This document shows positions 1-8,069 of a stretch of 18,662 nucleotides of DNA, one piece after another. The stretch is from an uncultured Clostridia bacterium. Its GTDB lineage: Bacteria; Bacillota_A; Clostridia; Christensenellales; Aristaeellaceae. The stretch lies in contig CAMOGC010000011.1 in the NCBI GenBank assembly GCA_946613955.1, positions 1 through 18,662 of the forward strand. The letters run 5' to 3'. The number at the start of each line of letters is the position of its first letter. Position 1 is the stretch's first letter. The notes under the pieces were generated by a model. That model worked only from the letters and a program-made list of their open reading frames with translations, ran no database searches and was not told where the DNA came from. Both the position numbers and the translations under genes were made by a program.

Positions 1-134
1 CCGCGGAGAGCCCGCCGGATGCCGCCGATAACGCGTCTCCCTCGGAGCAGCGGTCCGAACCCGCCGGTGATGCGCTTCCCGCGGAAAACCCGCCGGAGTC
101 TGCCGGTGAATCGCCCGTCGGCCCCCGCGGATAG
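1..134 (+). CDS. C-terminal tail of an upstream gene (partial)
   Basis: In the frame that starts at base 3 there are 43 sense codons followed by TAG at 132-134. They read as an acidic, low-complexity tail rich in Ala, Glu, Pro, Ser and Asp and ending SPVGPRG. The residues AESPPDAADNASP near base 3 are echoed by AENPPESAGESP from base 81, a degenerate repeat of about 78 bases. Such tails are common on secreted or membrane-linked proteins, but nothing here identifies the gene. No start codon is visible because the gene would begin left of the window. The plus-strand orientation fits with the opp operon that follows. The alternative is that this is simply GC-rich non-coding sequence. Confidence 0.4.
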   Translation, partial: AESPPDAADNASPSEQRSEPAGDALPAENPPESAGESPVGPRG

Positions 135-188
135 AGCGCTTTCCTTCCGCCGCGGCGATGCGCTTCCTGCGTTCCGCTTTCTTTTCGA

Positions 189-217
189 TTATTGGACGCT
201 TACGCGCCTGATAAAAT
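189..217 (+). promoter_or_regulatory. Weak candidate promoter before oppA
   Basis: An AT-rich stretch (about 181-235) stands out against the GC-rich surroundings directly before oppA. TTATTG at 189-194 and TAAAAT at 212-217 are 17 bases apart, but the -35 match is poor. The implied start would leave a leader of fewer than 20 bases. A further pairing is TTGGAC (192-197) with TATTAT (217-222), spaced 19. The AT-richness is clear; the exact promoter is uncertain. Confidence 0.25.
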
Positions 218-241
218 ATTATTCCATAAGGAGGAAATCCC

Positions 242-2500
242 ATGAGCAAAATGAACCGGATTTTCGCGCTGGTCATGGCCCTGGCCATGGTGTTTACCAT
301 GTCCGCCGTCTCCGTCGCGGAAGACGCGCCCGCCGAGCGCGCTGAAGGAACGATGGTCTACGCCACCGCCACCTTCGGGCAGAAGTTCAGTCCCTTCTTT
401 GCCACCACCGCCTACGACATGGAAGTCGTCGACCTGACCCAGATCGGCCTGCTGGCCGCGGACCGGGGCGGCGCCATCATGAACAACGGCAGCAAGGGCC
501 AGACCGTCAACTATGACGGCACCGATTACACCTATACCGGCGCCGGCGACGTGGAAGTGGTCACCAATGCCGACGGCTCCGTCGACTATAACCTGACCAT
601 GCGGAATGACATCGTCTTCTCCGACGGGACCCCCGCCACCATTGACGACGTGATCTTCAGCATCTATGTGCTGTGCGATCCGACCTATGACGGATCCTCC
701 ACCGTCTACGCCCTGCCCATCGAAGGCATGGAAGCCTATCGGTCCGGCATGTCCTCCCGCGGCAACAAGATCTTTGCCGACGGCAAGGGCGAGGGCTATG
801 TGGCCAACGATCTCTATACCCAGGCGCAGTACGACGCCTTCTGGGATTTCTATGACAACAAGGCCGGCGCCGCCTTCGCGCAGGAAATCGTGGATTACTG
901 CATCGCCAACGGCTACAACGCCGCCGATGATTCCGTCGCCGCCTGCGCCGCCAACTGGGGCTTCAAGCTGGAAGAAGGCGCCACGACCGATGATTTCTGG
1001 AAGGCCATCGTCGCCGCCTATCCCTCCGCGGAGGAAGCGGAAGCCACCGAATCCGCCGGCTCCAACCGGCTGGGCCTGACCATCGCCGCCCTGGGCGCCG
1101 AGTATGAGGTCGGCGTGCAGACCGGGGAAGGCGCCGCCAACATCGCCGGCATCAAGAAGACCGGCGACTACACCATGACGGTGCATATGACCAAGTTCGA
1201 CGCCACCGCCATCTACGAAATGAACTTCACCGTGGCGCCCATGCACTACTACGGCGATAAGGCCCTCTACGACTATGACAACAACAAGTTCGGCTTTGTG
1301 AAGGGCGATCTGTCCGGCGTCAAGGCCAAGAACACCCAGCCCCTGGGTGCCGGCCCCTTCGTCTATCAGGGATACGCCAACGGCGTGGTGACCCTGCAGG
1401 CCAACGAGAAATATTTCAAGGGCGCTCCCGCCATCAAGACCCTGCTGATGCAGGAAACCGTTGAGTCCGACTATGTCCCCGGCATCCTGACCGGAACCTT
1501 CGACATCGCCACTCCCTCCATCAACGATCAGACCGTCAAGGCCATCAAGGACGGCAACGCCAACGGCGAGCTGGTCGGCGACACCCTGACCACCGAGCTG
1601 GTCGACTATCGCGGCTACGGCTACCTGGGCATCAACGCCGACCTGGTCAACATCGGCGGCCAGCCCGCCTCCGCCCAGTCCAAGGCGCTGCGCAAGGGCT
1701 TCATGACCCTCTTCGCCGTCTATCGTGACACGGTCATCAACTCCTATTACGGCGACCGCGCCTCCGTTATCCAGTATCCCATCTCCAACACCTCCTGGGC
1801 CGCTCCCAAGCCCGCGGACGAAGGCTATCGCAACGCCTATTCCGTGGATGTGGACGGCAAGCCCATCTATGACGCCTCCATGAACGAGGAGCAGCGCTTC
1901 GAAGCCGCCCGGCTCGCCGCCATCGGCTACTTCAAGGCTGCCGGCTTCACCTGGGACGAGGCGACCGGCAAGTTCACCGACGTGCCCCAGACCTACGAGG
2001 TCATGATCCCCGGTTCCGGCGAGCAGGATCACCCCGCCTACGGCATCGCCGTGAAGGCCTCCGAAGTGCTGGCCGGCATGGGCATCACCCTGCAGGTCAA
2101 CGACGTGGGCACCTCCGTGTGGAACAACGCCCTCGAATCCAACACCGCCATGATGTGGGCCGCCGCCTGGCAGGCCAGCGTGGATCCGGATATGACCCAG
2201 GTCTATTCCAGCGCCAACGCCCATGGCAAGGGCACCAACTCCAACCACTACTCCGTGGACGATCCCGCCCTGGATGAGCTGATCGTGGCCGGCCGTTCCA
2301 GCGCCGACACCGAGGAGCGCAAGTCCATCTACAAGAACGCGATGGAAATCATCCTCGACTGGGGCTGCGAGCTGCCGCTGTATCAGCGCAAGAACTGCAC
2401 CGTCTTCTCCTCCGAGCGGATCGATATCTCCACCATCCCCCAGAACATGACTCCCTACTGGGGCTGGTACGCGGAAATCGAAAGCATGAAGCTGAAGTAA
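242..2500 (+). CDS. oppA: Peptide ABC transporter substrate-binding protein (SBP family 5)
   Basis: This is the extracellular peptide-binding component of an Opp/Dpp-type importer. AGGAGG at 229-234 lies 7 bases before the ATG. Residues 1-26 form a signal peptide with a hydrophobic core (about 7-24) and an AxA-like end, SVA before EDAPA. There is no cysteine, so no lipobox is visible, which is unusual for a Gram-positive binding protein. Family 5 features include the segment FSDGTPATIDDVIFS (126-140), the GAGPFVYQGYANG segment (369-381) and a C-terminal lobe with WQASVDPDMTQ (643-653). At 752 residues it is longer than the usual 520-560. Much of the excess lies at about 163-305, an Ala- and acid-rich, mostly helical-looking insertion with Cys220 and Cys235. 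It opens the operon and is separated from oppB by a hairpin. Substrate specificity cannot be read from the sequence. Confidence 0.93.
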   Translation: MSKMNRIFALVMALAMVFTMSAVSVAEDAPAERAEGTMVYATATFGQKFSPFFATTAYDMEVVDLTQIGLLAADRGGAIMNNGSKGQTVNYDGTDYTYTGAGDVEVVTNADGSVDYNLTMRNDIVFSDGTPATIDDVIFSIYVLCDPTYDGSSTVYALPIEGMEAYRSGMSSRGNKIFADGKGEGYVANDLYTQAQYDAFWDFYDNKAGAAFAQEIVDYCIANGYNAADDSVAACAANWGFKLEEGATTDDFWKAIVAAYPSAEEAEATESAGSNRLGLTIAALGAEYEVGVQTGEGAANIAGIKKTGDYTMTVHMTKFDATAIYEMNFTVAPMHYYGDKALYDYDNNKFGFVKGDLSGVKAKNTQPLGAGPFVYQGYANGVVTLQANEKYFKGAPAIKTLLMQETVESDYVPGILTGTFDIATPSINDQTVKAIKDGNANGELVGDTLTTELVDYRGYGYLGINADLVNIGGQPASAQSKALRKGFMTLFAVYRDTVINSYYGDRASVIQYPISNTSWAAPKPADEGYRNAYSVDVDGKPIYDASMNEEQRFEAARLAAIGYFKAAGFTWDEATGKFTDVPQTYEVMIPGSGEQDHPAYGIAVKASEVLAGMGITLQVNDVGTSVWNNALESNTAMMWAAAWQASVDPDMTQVYSSANAHGKGTNSNHYSVDDPALDELIVAGRSSADTEERKSIYKNAMEIILDWGCELPLYQRKNCTVFSSERIDISTIPQNMTPYWGWYAEIESMKLK

Positions 2501-2525
2501 TCTTTCCCTTCTGGAAGCCAAAGGG

Positions 2526-2557
2526 GCTCCCCGCCGTCCTTCGGGGCGGCGGGGAGC
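2526..2557 (+). terminator. UUCG-capped hairpin between oppA and oppB (attenuator or mRNA-stabilising)
   Basis: GCTCCCCGCCG (2526-2536) pairs perfectly with CGGCGGGGAGC (2547-2557). A further U-G pair and two C-G pairs close a C(UUCG)G tetraloop at 2540-2543, giving a stem of about 14 bp. No run of T follows (only GTTCCC), so it is unlikely to be a complete intrinsic terminator. A stable intercistronic stem after a binding-protein gene fits the known pattern in which oppA transcript exceeds the permease transcripts, through partial termination or protection of the oppA 3' end. The stem is read directly from the sequence; its role is inferred. Confidence 0.7.
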
Positions 2558-2660
2558 GTTCCCGGAAACCGGAAAAAGCGTTTCCGCGCGGATAGGATCC
2601 TGTCCGTGCCTTTCCTTTTTTCTCCCCCGCGGCCGGGCAGCCTGGGCCGCGACGATTATC

Positions 2661-2682
2661 CGGGAGGGCTCCGATCCTCCCG
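2661..2682 (+). promoter_or_regulatory. Hairpin just upstream of oppB
   Basis: CGGGAGG (2661-2667) pairs with CCTCCCG (2676-2682) around an 8-base loop. The left arm contains the only purine-rich Shine-Dalgarno-like sequence near oppB, but it sits about 34 bases before the chosen ATG. It could affect translation of oppB or act as a processing site. The function is unknown. Confidence 0.4.
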
Positions 2683-2701
2683 CCAGAAAGTTGGTTTCGC
2701 C

Positions 2702-3691
2702 ATGCTGAAATATACGCTCAAGCGCCTGCTATACAGCGTTATCATCCTGTTCTTCGTCATGTTTCTGGTCTATACGCTGATGTACAACATGCCCATGGGC
2801 TTCGTTGAAACCAAGGCGCGCGAACTGGCCTCCCGTCCGGGAGCCACCAAAAGCTACGCCGAATGGCTCGCGGATCTGAATGCCCAATACGGCATGGACA
2901 AGGGCGTGATTGAGGGGTATTTTGTCTGGCTTGGCAACGCCGTCCAGGGCAACTGGGGCGACAGCTGGGCCTGGACCATTCCCGTCACGCAGGAATTCCA
3001 CAACACAGTCTGGTACAGCTTCGCGCTGGGCCTGGCCTCCTTTATCCTGGAAATCCTGATCGCCATTCCCCTGGGGATCACCGCCGCGAAGCATCAGTAC
3101 GGCTTCACGGATTATTTCACCACCGTGGTCGCCATGATCTGCATTTCCATGCCCACCTTCTTCCTGGCGACGATCCTGAAATACGTTTTCTCGGTCCAGC
3201 TGGGGTGGTTCGACCTGACGGGCATGCAGAGCCGCTACTACATGCAGCTCTCTGAATTTGGAAAAATCCTGGATGTGGCCAAGCATTTCGTCCTGCCGCT
3301 GATTACCCTGGTGGTCATCAGCATCGGCGGTCTCATGCGCTACACCCGTACCAATATGCTGGAAGTGCTCAACGCCGACTATATCCGCACCGCCCGGGCC
3401 AAGGGCGTGCCGGAAAAGAAGGTCATCAACTATCACGCCTTCCGCAACACCCTGATCCCCCTGGTCACGATGCTCGGCGGCAGCCTGCCGGGGCTCTTCT
3501 CCGGCGCCCTGATTACGGAGACCCTCTTCTCCATCCGGGGCATCGGCTACGCCTCCTATACCTCCATGACCCAGGCGGATATTCCCTTCATTATGTTCTA
3601 TCTGTCCTTCCTGTCGATCCTGACGCTGCTGGGCAATCTGATTTCGGACCTGCTCTACGCGGTGGTGGATCCCCGGGTCCGGCTGAGCTGA
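2702..3691 (+). CDS. oppB: Peptide ABC transporter permease OppB
   Basis: This is one of the two membrane permeases of the importer (binding-protein-dependent transport inner membrane family). The 329 residues match the normal OppB length. The first membrane helix is at about 9-28, followed by the usual extracellular segment to about 100. The other helices lie at about 104-128, 141-166, 197-215, 249-270 and 297-322. The cytoplasmic EAA loop that contacts the ATPases is seen at 227-256 (YIRTARAKGVPEKKV and onward), and the family ending DLLYAVVDPRVRLS is present. The reading frame stays open upstream to an ATG at 2606, but the residues encoded there are unlike the family and MLKYTLKRLL is the typical OppB start, so the ATG at 2702 is chosen. 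No good Shine-Dalgarno lies directly before it. The gene stops 15 bases before oppC. Confidence 0.93.
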   Translation: MLKYTLKRLLYSVIILFFVMFLVYTLMYNMPMGFVETKARELASRPGATKSYAEWLADLNAQYGMDKGVIEGYFVWLGNAVQGNWGDSWAWTIPVTQEFHNTVWYSFALGLASFILEILIAIPLGITAAKHQYGFTDYFTTVVAMICISMPTFFLATILKYVFSVQLGWFDLTGMQSRYYMQLSEFGKILDVAKHFVLPLITLVVISIGGLMRYTRTNMLEVLNADYIRTARAKGVPEKKVINYHAFRNTLIPLVTMLGGSLPGLFSGALITETLFSIRGIGYASYTSMTQADIPFIMFYLSFLSILTLLGNLISDLLYAVVDPRVRLS

Positions 3692-3706
3692 GAAAGGAGG
3701 GAAAGC

Positions 3707-5752
3707 ATGAGCACCTATAATCTGAACGAAGCCCTGAAAAAGCGGGCCGCCCGGCAGCAGAGCGGCGACAAGAAGGTCACCCTGGACGATCTGTCCCGGG
3801 TCAAGGTTCTTTCCCCCGGCCGGCGGGTTTTCAAGCGCTTTATCCGCAACCGCCTGGCGGTCTTCGGCTCGATCCTGCTGATCGCCATGTTCGTCTTCTC
3901 CTTCATCGGCCCCCTGTTCTATCCCTACGGCCAGAAGCAGATCTTCTATAAATACGACACCCAGAACGTCAATTACGCCATGGCCAAGGAAAACACCGCC
4001 TACCTGGGGTTCGATCTGGATCCCTCCCAGGAGGTGGAGCGCTCGGTGGCCAACGCGATGAATTCCCGGATCAAGTCCATGATCGCCAATGGCTCGGAAA
4101 AGCGGCTGGAAATCGGGCAGGAGCGGTCCTACCTGATCGAGCGCCTGCAGCCGGACATCTATCAGGTGTCCGTCGTGGAAACCGCGCCCGTCTGCTCCTT
4201 CGGCCACCGGGTCGCCGATATCGGCACCTATACCATGGTCGGCAAAAAGATTGACTACGCCGCCGGCACAGCGCCGGTGGAAGGCCTGCTGGAGGCGGTG
4301 CAGGCGGCGGTCGCCAAAGATCCCGCCGGCGGCACCTTTGAGGCGGGCGGCATGACCTTTACCTATACCCGCGGCAAGGCGAAAAGCTACGCCCTGACCG
4401 CGGAAATGGACGGCGTCAGCTATACCGGCGAGCCCCTGGACGCGGGCTTTGAGGCGGCGCTGACGGAAGCCGCCGGAAAGCAGGACACCTTTGAATACGG
4501 CGGTGAAACCTACGCCCTGGCGGCCAACCGGGACGCCTTCGATATTTACCGCCTCGGCGCGGCCACGCCCGCCCGGATCTTCAGCCGCCTGACGGTGGAC
4601 ACCATGGAAACCGGCGCCACCATCTCCACGGAGCTGCGGGTCGCCGCCATGCTGGCCGCCGGAAAGAGCGACACCTTTACCGCCGAGGGGAAGGAGTGGC
4701 AGATCCGCCCGGAGGGAGGCTCCTGGATCATCTCCGACGCCGCCGGAAACGAGTATATGGAGCTGACGCCCTTCTCCGTCCGCCGCTACAACGGCAGCGA
4801 CACCATGGCCTACGATCTGAAGAAGGCCGTGGCCGCCCGGGTGTCCGCCATGCTGGCCGCGGGCGAAAAGAAGGGGCAGATGTCCTATGACCTGCCCATG
4901 CAGACGGCGGATGGCGAATACGCCCGGGACGAGGAGGGCAACGTGCGCTACACCCCCTCCGAAATCACCATTTCCCGCATGGACACCGGGGAATACGTCC
5001 TGAACTGCGATCAGGTCATCTATGTGATTGACATGTTCGCCGCCCCCTCCTCCGCCCATATCCTGGGTACCGACGGCGACGGCTTCGACGTCCTGTCCCG
5101 CATCATGTACGGCGGCCGGGTCTCCCTGATGGTCGGCTTCGTGGTCGTCTTCCTGGAATCCTTCCTGGGCATCATCATGGGCGGGCTGGCCGGCTATTAC
5201 GGCGGCTGGGTCGATATGCTGATCATGCGGCTGGTGGACATCTTCTACTGCCTCCCCTCCCTGCCCATCATGATCATCCTGGGCGCCGCGATGGACGCCC
5301 TGCGCATGGATACCTACCTGCGGCTGCTGATCATGATGGCCGCCCTGGGCATCATGGGCTGGGCCAGCGTGGCCCGGCTGGTCCGCGGCCAGATCCTGAG
5401 CCTGCGGGAGCAGGAATTCATGGTGGCCACGGAGGCCACCGGTATCCGCGTCCGCGACCGGATCCTGCATCACCTGATTCCCAACATCATGCCCCAGCTC
5501 ATCGTCCAGGCGACCATGGGCATGGGCGGCGTCATCCTGACGGAGTCCACCCTGTCCTTCCTGGGCCTGGGCGTCAAGCACCCCCTGGCCACCTGGGGCA
5601 CGATCATCAACTCCGTTTCCTCCGCCTCCGCCATGAAGCATTACGCCTTCATCTGGATCCCCGTGGGGCTTCTGATCTGCGTCACCGTTATCGCCTTCAA
5701 CTTCGTCGGCGACGGCCTGCGGGACGCCTACGACCCCAAGGCCAAGCGGTAA
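3707..5752 (+). CDS. oppC: Peptide ABC transporter permease OppC with large inserted extracellular domain
   Basis: This is the second permease of the importer. AAGGAGG lies just before the ATG. The N-terminal region (1-45) is basic and cytoplasmic, and the first membrane helix is at about 48-70. The conserved core resumes at HILGTDGDGFDVLSR (451-465), with membrane helices at about 470-498, 502-526, 538-556, 595-617 and 646-668. The EAA loop is at about 569-600 and the ending is GDGLRDAYDPKAKR. Normal OppC is about 300 residues. Here about 360 residues (85-445) are inserted after helix 1, a position predicted to be outside the membrane. The insert contains recurring units of an Ala-rich helix then AAGK and TF-x-x-x-G strands: TFEAGGMTFTY (210), TFEYGGETYAL (261) and TFTAEGKEWQI (323). 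Permease identity is certain; the insert's role is unknown. Confidence 0.93.
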   Translation: MSTYNLNEALKKRAARQQSGDKKVTLDDLSRVKVLSPGRRVFKRFIRNRLAVFGSILLIAMFVFSFIGPLFYPYGQKQIFYKYDTQNVNYAMAKENTAYLGFDLDPSQEVERSVANAMNSRIKSMIANGSEKRLEIGQERSYLIERLQPDIYQVSVVETAPVCSFGHRVADIGTYTMVGKKIDYAAGTAPVEGLLEAVQAAVAKDPAGGTFEAGGMTFTYTRGKAKSYALTAEMDGVSYTGEPLDAGFEAALTEAAGKQDTFEYGGETYALAANRDAFDIYRLGAATPARIFSRLTVDTMETGATISTELRVAAMLAAGKSDTFTAEGKEWQIRPEGGSWIISDAAGNEYMELTPFSVRRYNGSDTMAYDLKKAVAARVSAMLAAGEKKGQMSYDLPMQTADGEYARDEEGNVRYTPSEITISRMDTGEYVLNCDQVIYVIDMFAAPSSAHILGTDGDGFDVLSRIMYGGRVSLMVGFVVVFLESFLGIIMGGLAGYYGGWVDMLIMRLVDIFYCLPSLPIMIILGAAMDALRMDTYLRLLIMMAALGIMGWASVARLVRGQILSLREQEFMVATEATGIRVRDRILHHLIPNIMPQLIVQATMGMGGVILTESTLSFLGLGVKHPLATWGTIINSVSSASAMKHYAFIWIPVGLLICVTVIAFNFVGDGLRDAYDPKAKR

Positions 5753-5795
5753 ACCCGGTATCCCCATCGATATGATTGCGAAGGAGCGCTAAATC

Positions 5796-6980
5796 ATGGC
5801 ACACGAGAGCAAAAAAAGCTCCTATATTTCCGGCCGGGAATCCCGGCGGATTACGAAATTCAACCGCCGGGTCACCCGAAAGCTGGAAAAGGACCGGGCG
5901 GACGCGGGCAAGGACCCCTCCCTTTATACCACCCGGATGAAAAACCCGGATAACGTGGTGGAATTCGACAACGTCTGCACCTATTTCTTCTCCGACGTGG
6001 GTGTGGTCAAGGCCGTGGACGGCATCTCCTACGAGGTGCCCATCGGCAAAACCGTTGGCCTGGTCGGGGAAAGCGGCTGCGGCAAATCGGTGACCAGCCT
6101 GTCCCTGATGCAGCTGCTGCAGCGGCCCTCCGGCCAGACGGTCGGCGGGGAAATCCGCTTCAACAAGGGGGACGGCACCGCCTATAACATCGTCAACACC
6201 CCCAACGCGGTCATGGAGGAAATCCGCGGCAACCGGATTTCCATGATCTTCCAGGAGCCCATGACCGCCCTGAATCCCGTCTTCCGCATCGGCCAGCAGG
6301 TCGATGAGGTGACGGAGCTGCACCATCCGGAGATGAGCAAGGAGGCCGTCAAGGCCCGGACCCTGGAGATGCTGGAGCTGGTGGGCATCGCCAACAAAGA
6401 GGGCGTCTACGACATGTATCCCCATGAGCTGTCCGGCGGCATGCGCCAGCGGATCTGCATCGCCATCGCCCTGGCCTGCTCCCCCTCCCTGATCATCGCC
6501 GACGAGCCCACCACCGCCCTGGACGTGACCATTCAGGCCCAGATTCTGGATCTGCTCCAGAACCTGAAGGACAAGCTGAATTCCTCCATCATGCTCATTA
6601 CCCACGACCTGGGCGTCGTGGCCGGCATGGCGGATTACGTGGTGGTCATGTATGCGGGCCGCATCGTCGAAAAGGGCACCACCGAGGAAATCTTCCATCA
6701 TCCCGCCCATCCCTATACCATCGGCCTGATGAAGTCCAAGCCCGTGGTCGGCAAGAAGGTGGACCACCTCTACAATATCCCCGGCAACGTGCCCAACCCC
6801 GTGGAAATGCCCAATTACTGCTATTTCCGGGACCGGTGCGAAATGCAGTGCGACAAGTGCTCGGGCGCCTATCCCCCGGAAATCCGGATCAGCGATACCC
6901 ATGTGGTTTCCTGCTACCGCTTCTTCGGTCAGGGAGAGGTGCTGGGCTATCCGAAGTCTGTGAACGTGGAGGAGCTGTAA
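5796..6980 (+). CDS. oppD: Peptide ABC transporter ATP-binding protein OppD
   Basis: This is one of the two cytoplasmic ATPases that power the importer. AAGGAGC lies before the ATG. Walker A is GESGCGKS (91-98), the Q-loop glutamine is 153, the signature is LSGGMRQR (212-219), Walker B is LIIADEP (232-238) and the switch histidine is 270. The C-terminal oligopeptide/dipeptide domain begins near [12 protein letters not shown] (301-312). It carries the family cysteine pattern C342-x5-C348-x6-C355, plus an extra C352 and a later C373. Related DppD/OppD-type ATPases are reported to hold a [4Fe-4S] cluster at this pattern, so one is plausible here. About 50 basic residues precede the first nucleotide-binding strand, a longer N-terminus than usual. 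The gene is 3 bases from oppF. Substrate could be peptides, or less likely nickel. Confidence 0.95.
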   Translation: MAHESKKSSYISGRESRRITKFNRRVTRKLEKDRADAGKDPSLYTTRMKNPDNVVEFDNVCTYFFSDVGVVKAVDGISYEVPIGKTVGLVGESGCGKSVTSLSLMQLLQRPSGQTVGGEIRFNKGDGTAYNIVNTPNAVMEEIRGNRISMIFQEPMTALNPVFRIGQQVDEVTELHHPEMSKEAVKARTLEMLELVGIANKEGVYDMYPHELSGGMRQRICIAIALACSPSLIIADEPTTALDVTIQAQILDLLQNLKDKLNSSIMLITHDLGVVAGMADYVVVMYAGRIVEKGTTEEIFHHPAHPYTIGLMKSKPVVGKKVDHLYNIPGNVPNPVEMPNYCYFRDRCEMQCDKCSGAYPPEIRISDTHVVSCYRFFGQGEVLGYPKSVNVEEL

Positions 6981-6983
6981 GAG

Positions 6984-8069
6984 ATGATTCCTTTGGAAAA
7001 ACCCGCTTCCCAGGATCGGGAGGTCCTGCTGGAAGTCAATAATCTGGTGAAATGGTTCCCCATCAAGTCCAGCTTCATCCGAAAAACCGTGGGCAACGTC
7101 AAGGCGGTGGACGGGGTCTCCTTCAAAATCCGCCGGGGCGAAACCATGGGCCTGGTCGGCGAAAGCGGCTGCGGCAAATCCACCTGCGGGCGGACGATCC
7201 TCCGGCTGCAGGAAAAAACCTCCGGCGAGGTGAAGCTCAACGGCCAGGACATTTTCGCCCTGAGCAAGGAGCAGCTTCGGAAAATGCGGCCCCGGATGCA
7301 GATCGTCTTCCAGGATCCCTATTCCAGCCTCTCCCCCCGGCTGCCCATCGGCGAAATCATCGGCGAGGCCGTCCGGGAGCACGGCATCGTTCCCGCCGGC
7401 GAATTCGATGACTACATTACCCGCGTCATGGACGTCTGCGGCCTGCCGGAATATTACAAGGACCGCTACCCCCATGAGTTTTCCGGCGGCCAGCGGCAGC
7501 GGATCTGCATCGCCCGGGCCCTGGCCCTCTCGCCGGAATTCATCGTCTGCGATGAGCCGGTGTCCGCCCTGGACGTTTCCATCCAGGCCCAGATCATCAA
7601 CCTCCTCAAAAAGCTGCAGGAGGACTTCGGCCTGACCTACCTCTTCATTTCCCACGACCTGTCCGTCGTGGAGCATATTTCCGATTCCGTGGGCGTCATG
7701 TATCTGGGCAGCATGGTCGAATACGCCCCGACGGAGAAGATCTACGCCAACCCCCTGAATCCCTATACCAAGGCGCTCTTCTCCGCCATTCCCATCCCGG
7801 ATCCCGCCGCCCAGATTAACCGCATCATCCTCAAGGGCAGCATCCCCAGCCCTGCCAATCCGCCCAGCGGATGCAAATTCCATACCCGCTGCGACCGGTG
7901 CATGGAAATCTGCAAATACGCCCGGCCGGAATGGCTGGAGCCGGAGGAAGGCCATTTCTGCGCCTGCCATCTGTATAACACCCCCGAAGCCCAGGCCCGG
8001 GCGGAAAGCGCCATGGAGGACATGAAGAAAAAGGGACAGGGCCCTGTCGGCCAGAAAGAGGTTACCTGA
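6984..8069 (+). CDS. oppF: Peptide ABC transporter ATP-binding protein OppF
   Basis: This is the second ATPase of the importer and should pair with OppD under the OppB/OppC dimer. Its ribosome binding site, GGAGGAG at 6968-6974, lies inside the end of oppD, and only 3 bases separate the two genes. Walker A is GESGCGKS (59-66), the Q-loop glutamine is 110, the signature is FSGGQRQR (166-173), Walker B is FIVCDEP (186-192) and the switch histidine is 224. The C-terminal domain follows NPLNPYTKALFSAIP (256-270) and has C297-x5-C303-x6-C310 with an extra C306, then C326 and C328, the usual candidate iron-sulfur site. The stop codon overlaps the start of the next gene (TGATG). Confidence 0.95.
   Translation: MIPLEKPASQDREVLLEVNNLVKWFPIKSSFIRKTVGNVKAVDGVSFKIRRGETMGLVGESGCGKSTCGRTILRLQEKTSGEVKLNGQDIFALSKEQLRKMRPRMQIVFQDPYSSLSPRLPIGEIIGEAVREHGIVPAGEFDDYITRVMDVCGLPEYYKDRYPHEFSGGQRQRICIARALALSPEFIVCDEPVSALDVSIQAQIINLLKKLQEDFGLTYLFISHDLSVVEHISDSVGVMYLGSMVEYAPTEKIYANPLNPYTKALFSAIPIPDPAAQINRIILKGSIPSPANPPSGCKFHTRCDRCMEICKYARPEWLEPEEGHFCACHLYNTPEAQARAESAMEDMKKKGQGPVGQKEVT

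Noticed and set aside
200..2521. A minus-strand reading frame of 773 codons antisense to oppA.
   Set aside because: It is a shadow of oppA, with Gly/Val/Asp-rich composition and no family resemblance.
2606..2701. An N-terminal extension of OppB starting at the ATG at 2606.
   Set aside because: The 32 extra residues are Pro/Arg/Gly-rich, unlike any OppB, and cover an intergenic hairpin. MLKYTLKRLL at 2702 is the family start.
2729..5767. A minus-strand reading frame of 1012 codons antisense to oppB and oppC.
   Set aside because: It has the same cause, and its translation is rich in Gly, His, Asp and Gln with no domain or ribosome binding site. The plus strand encodes clear permeases.
5697..7970. 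A minus-strand reading frame of 757 codons antisense to oppD and oppF.
   Set aside because: The two plus-strand ATPases have every expected motif, and the antisense product is low-complexity.
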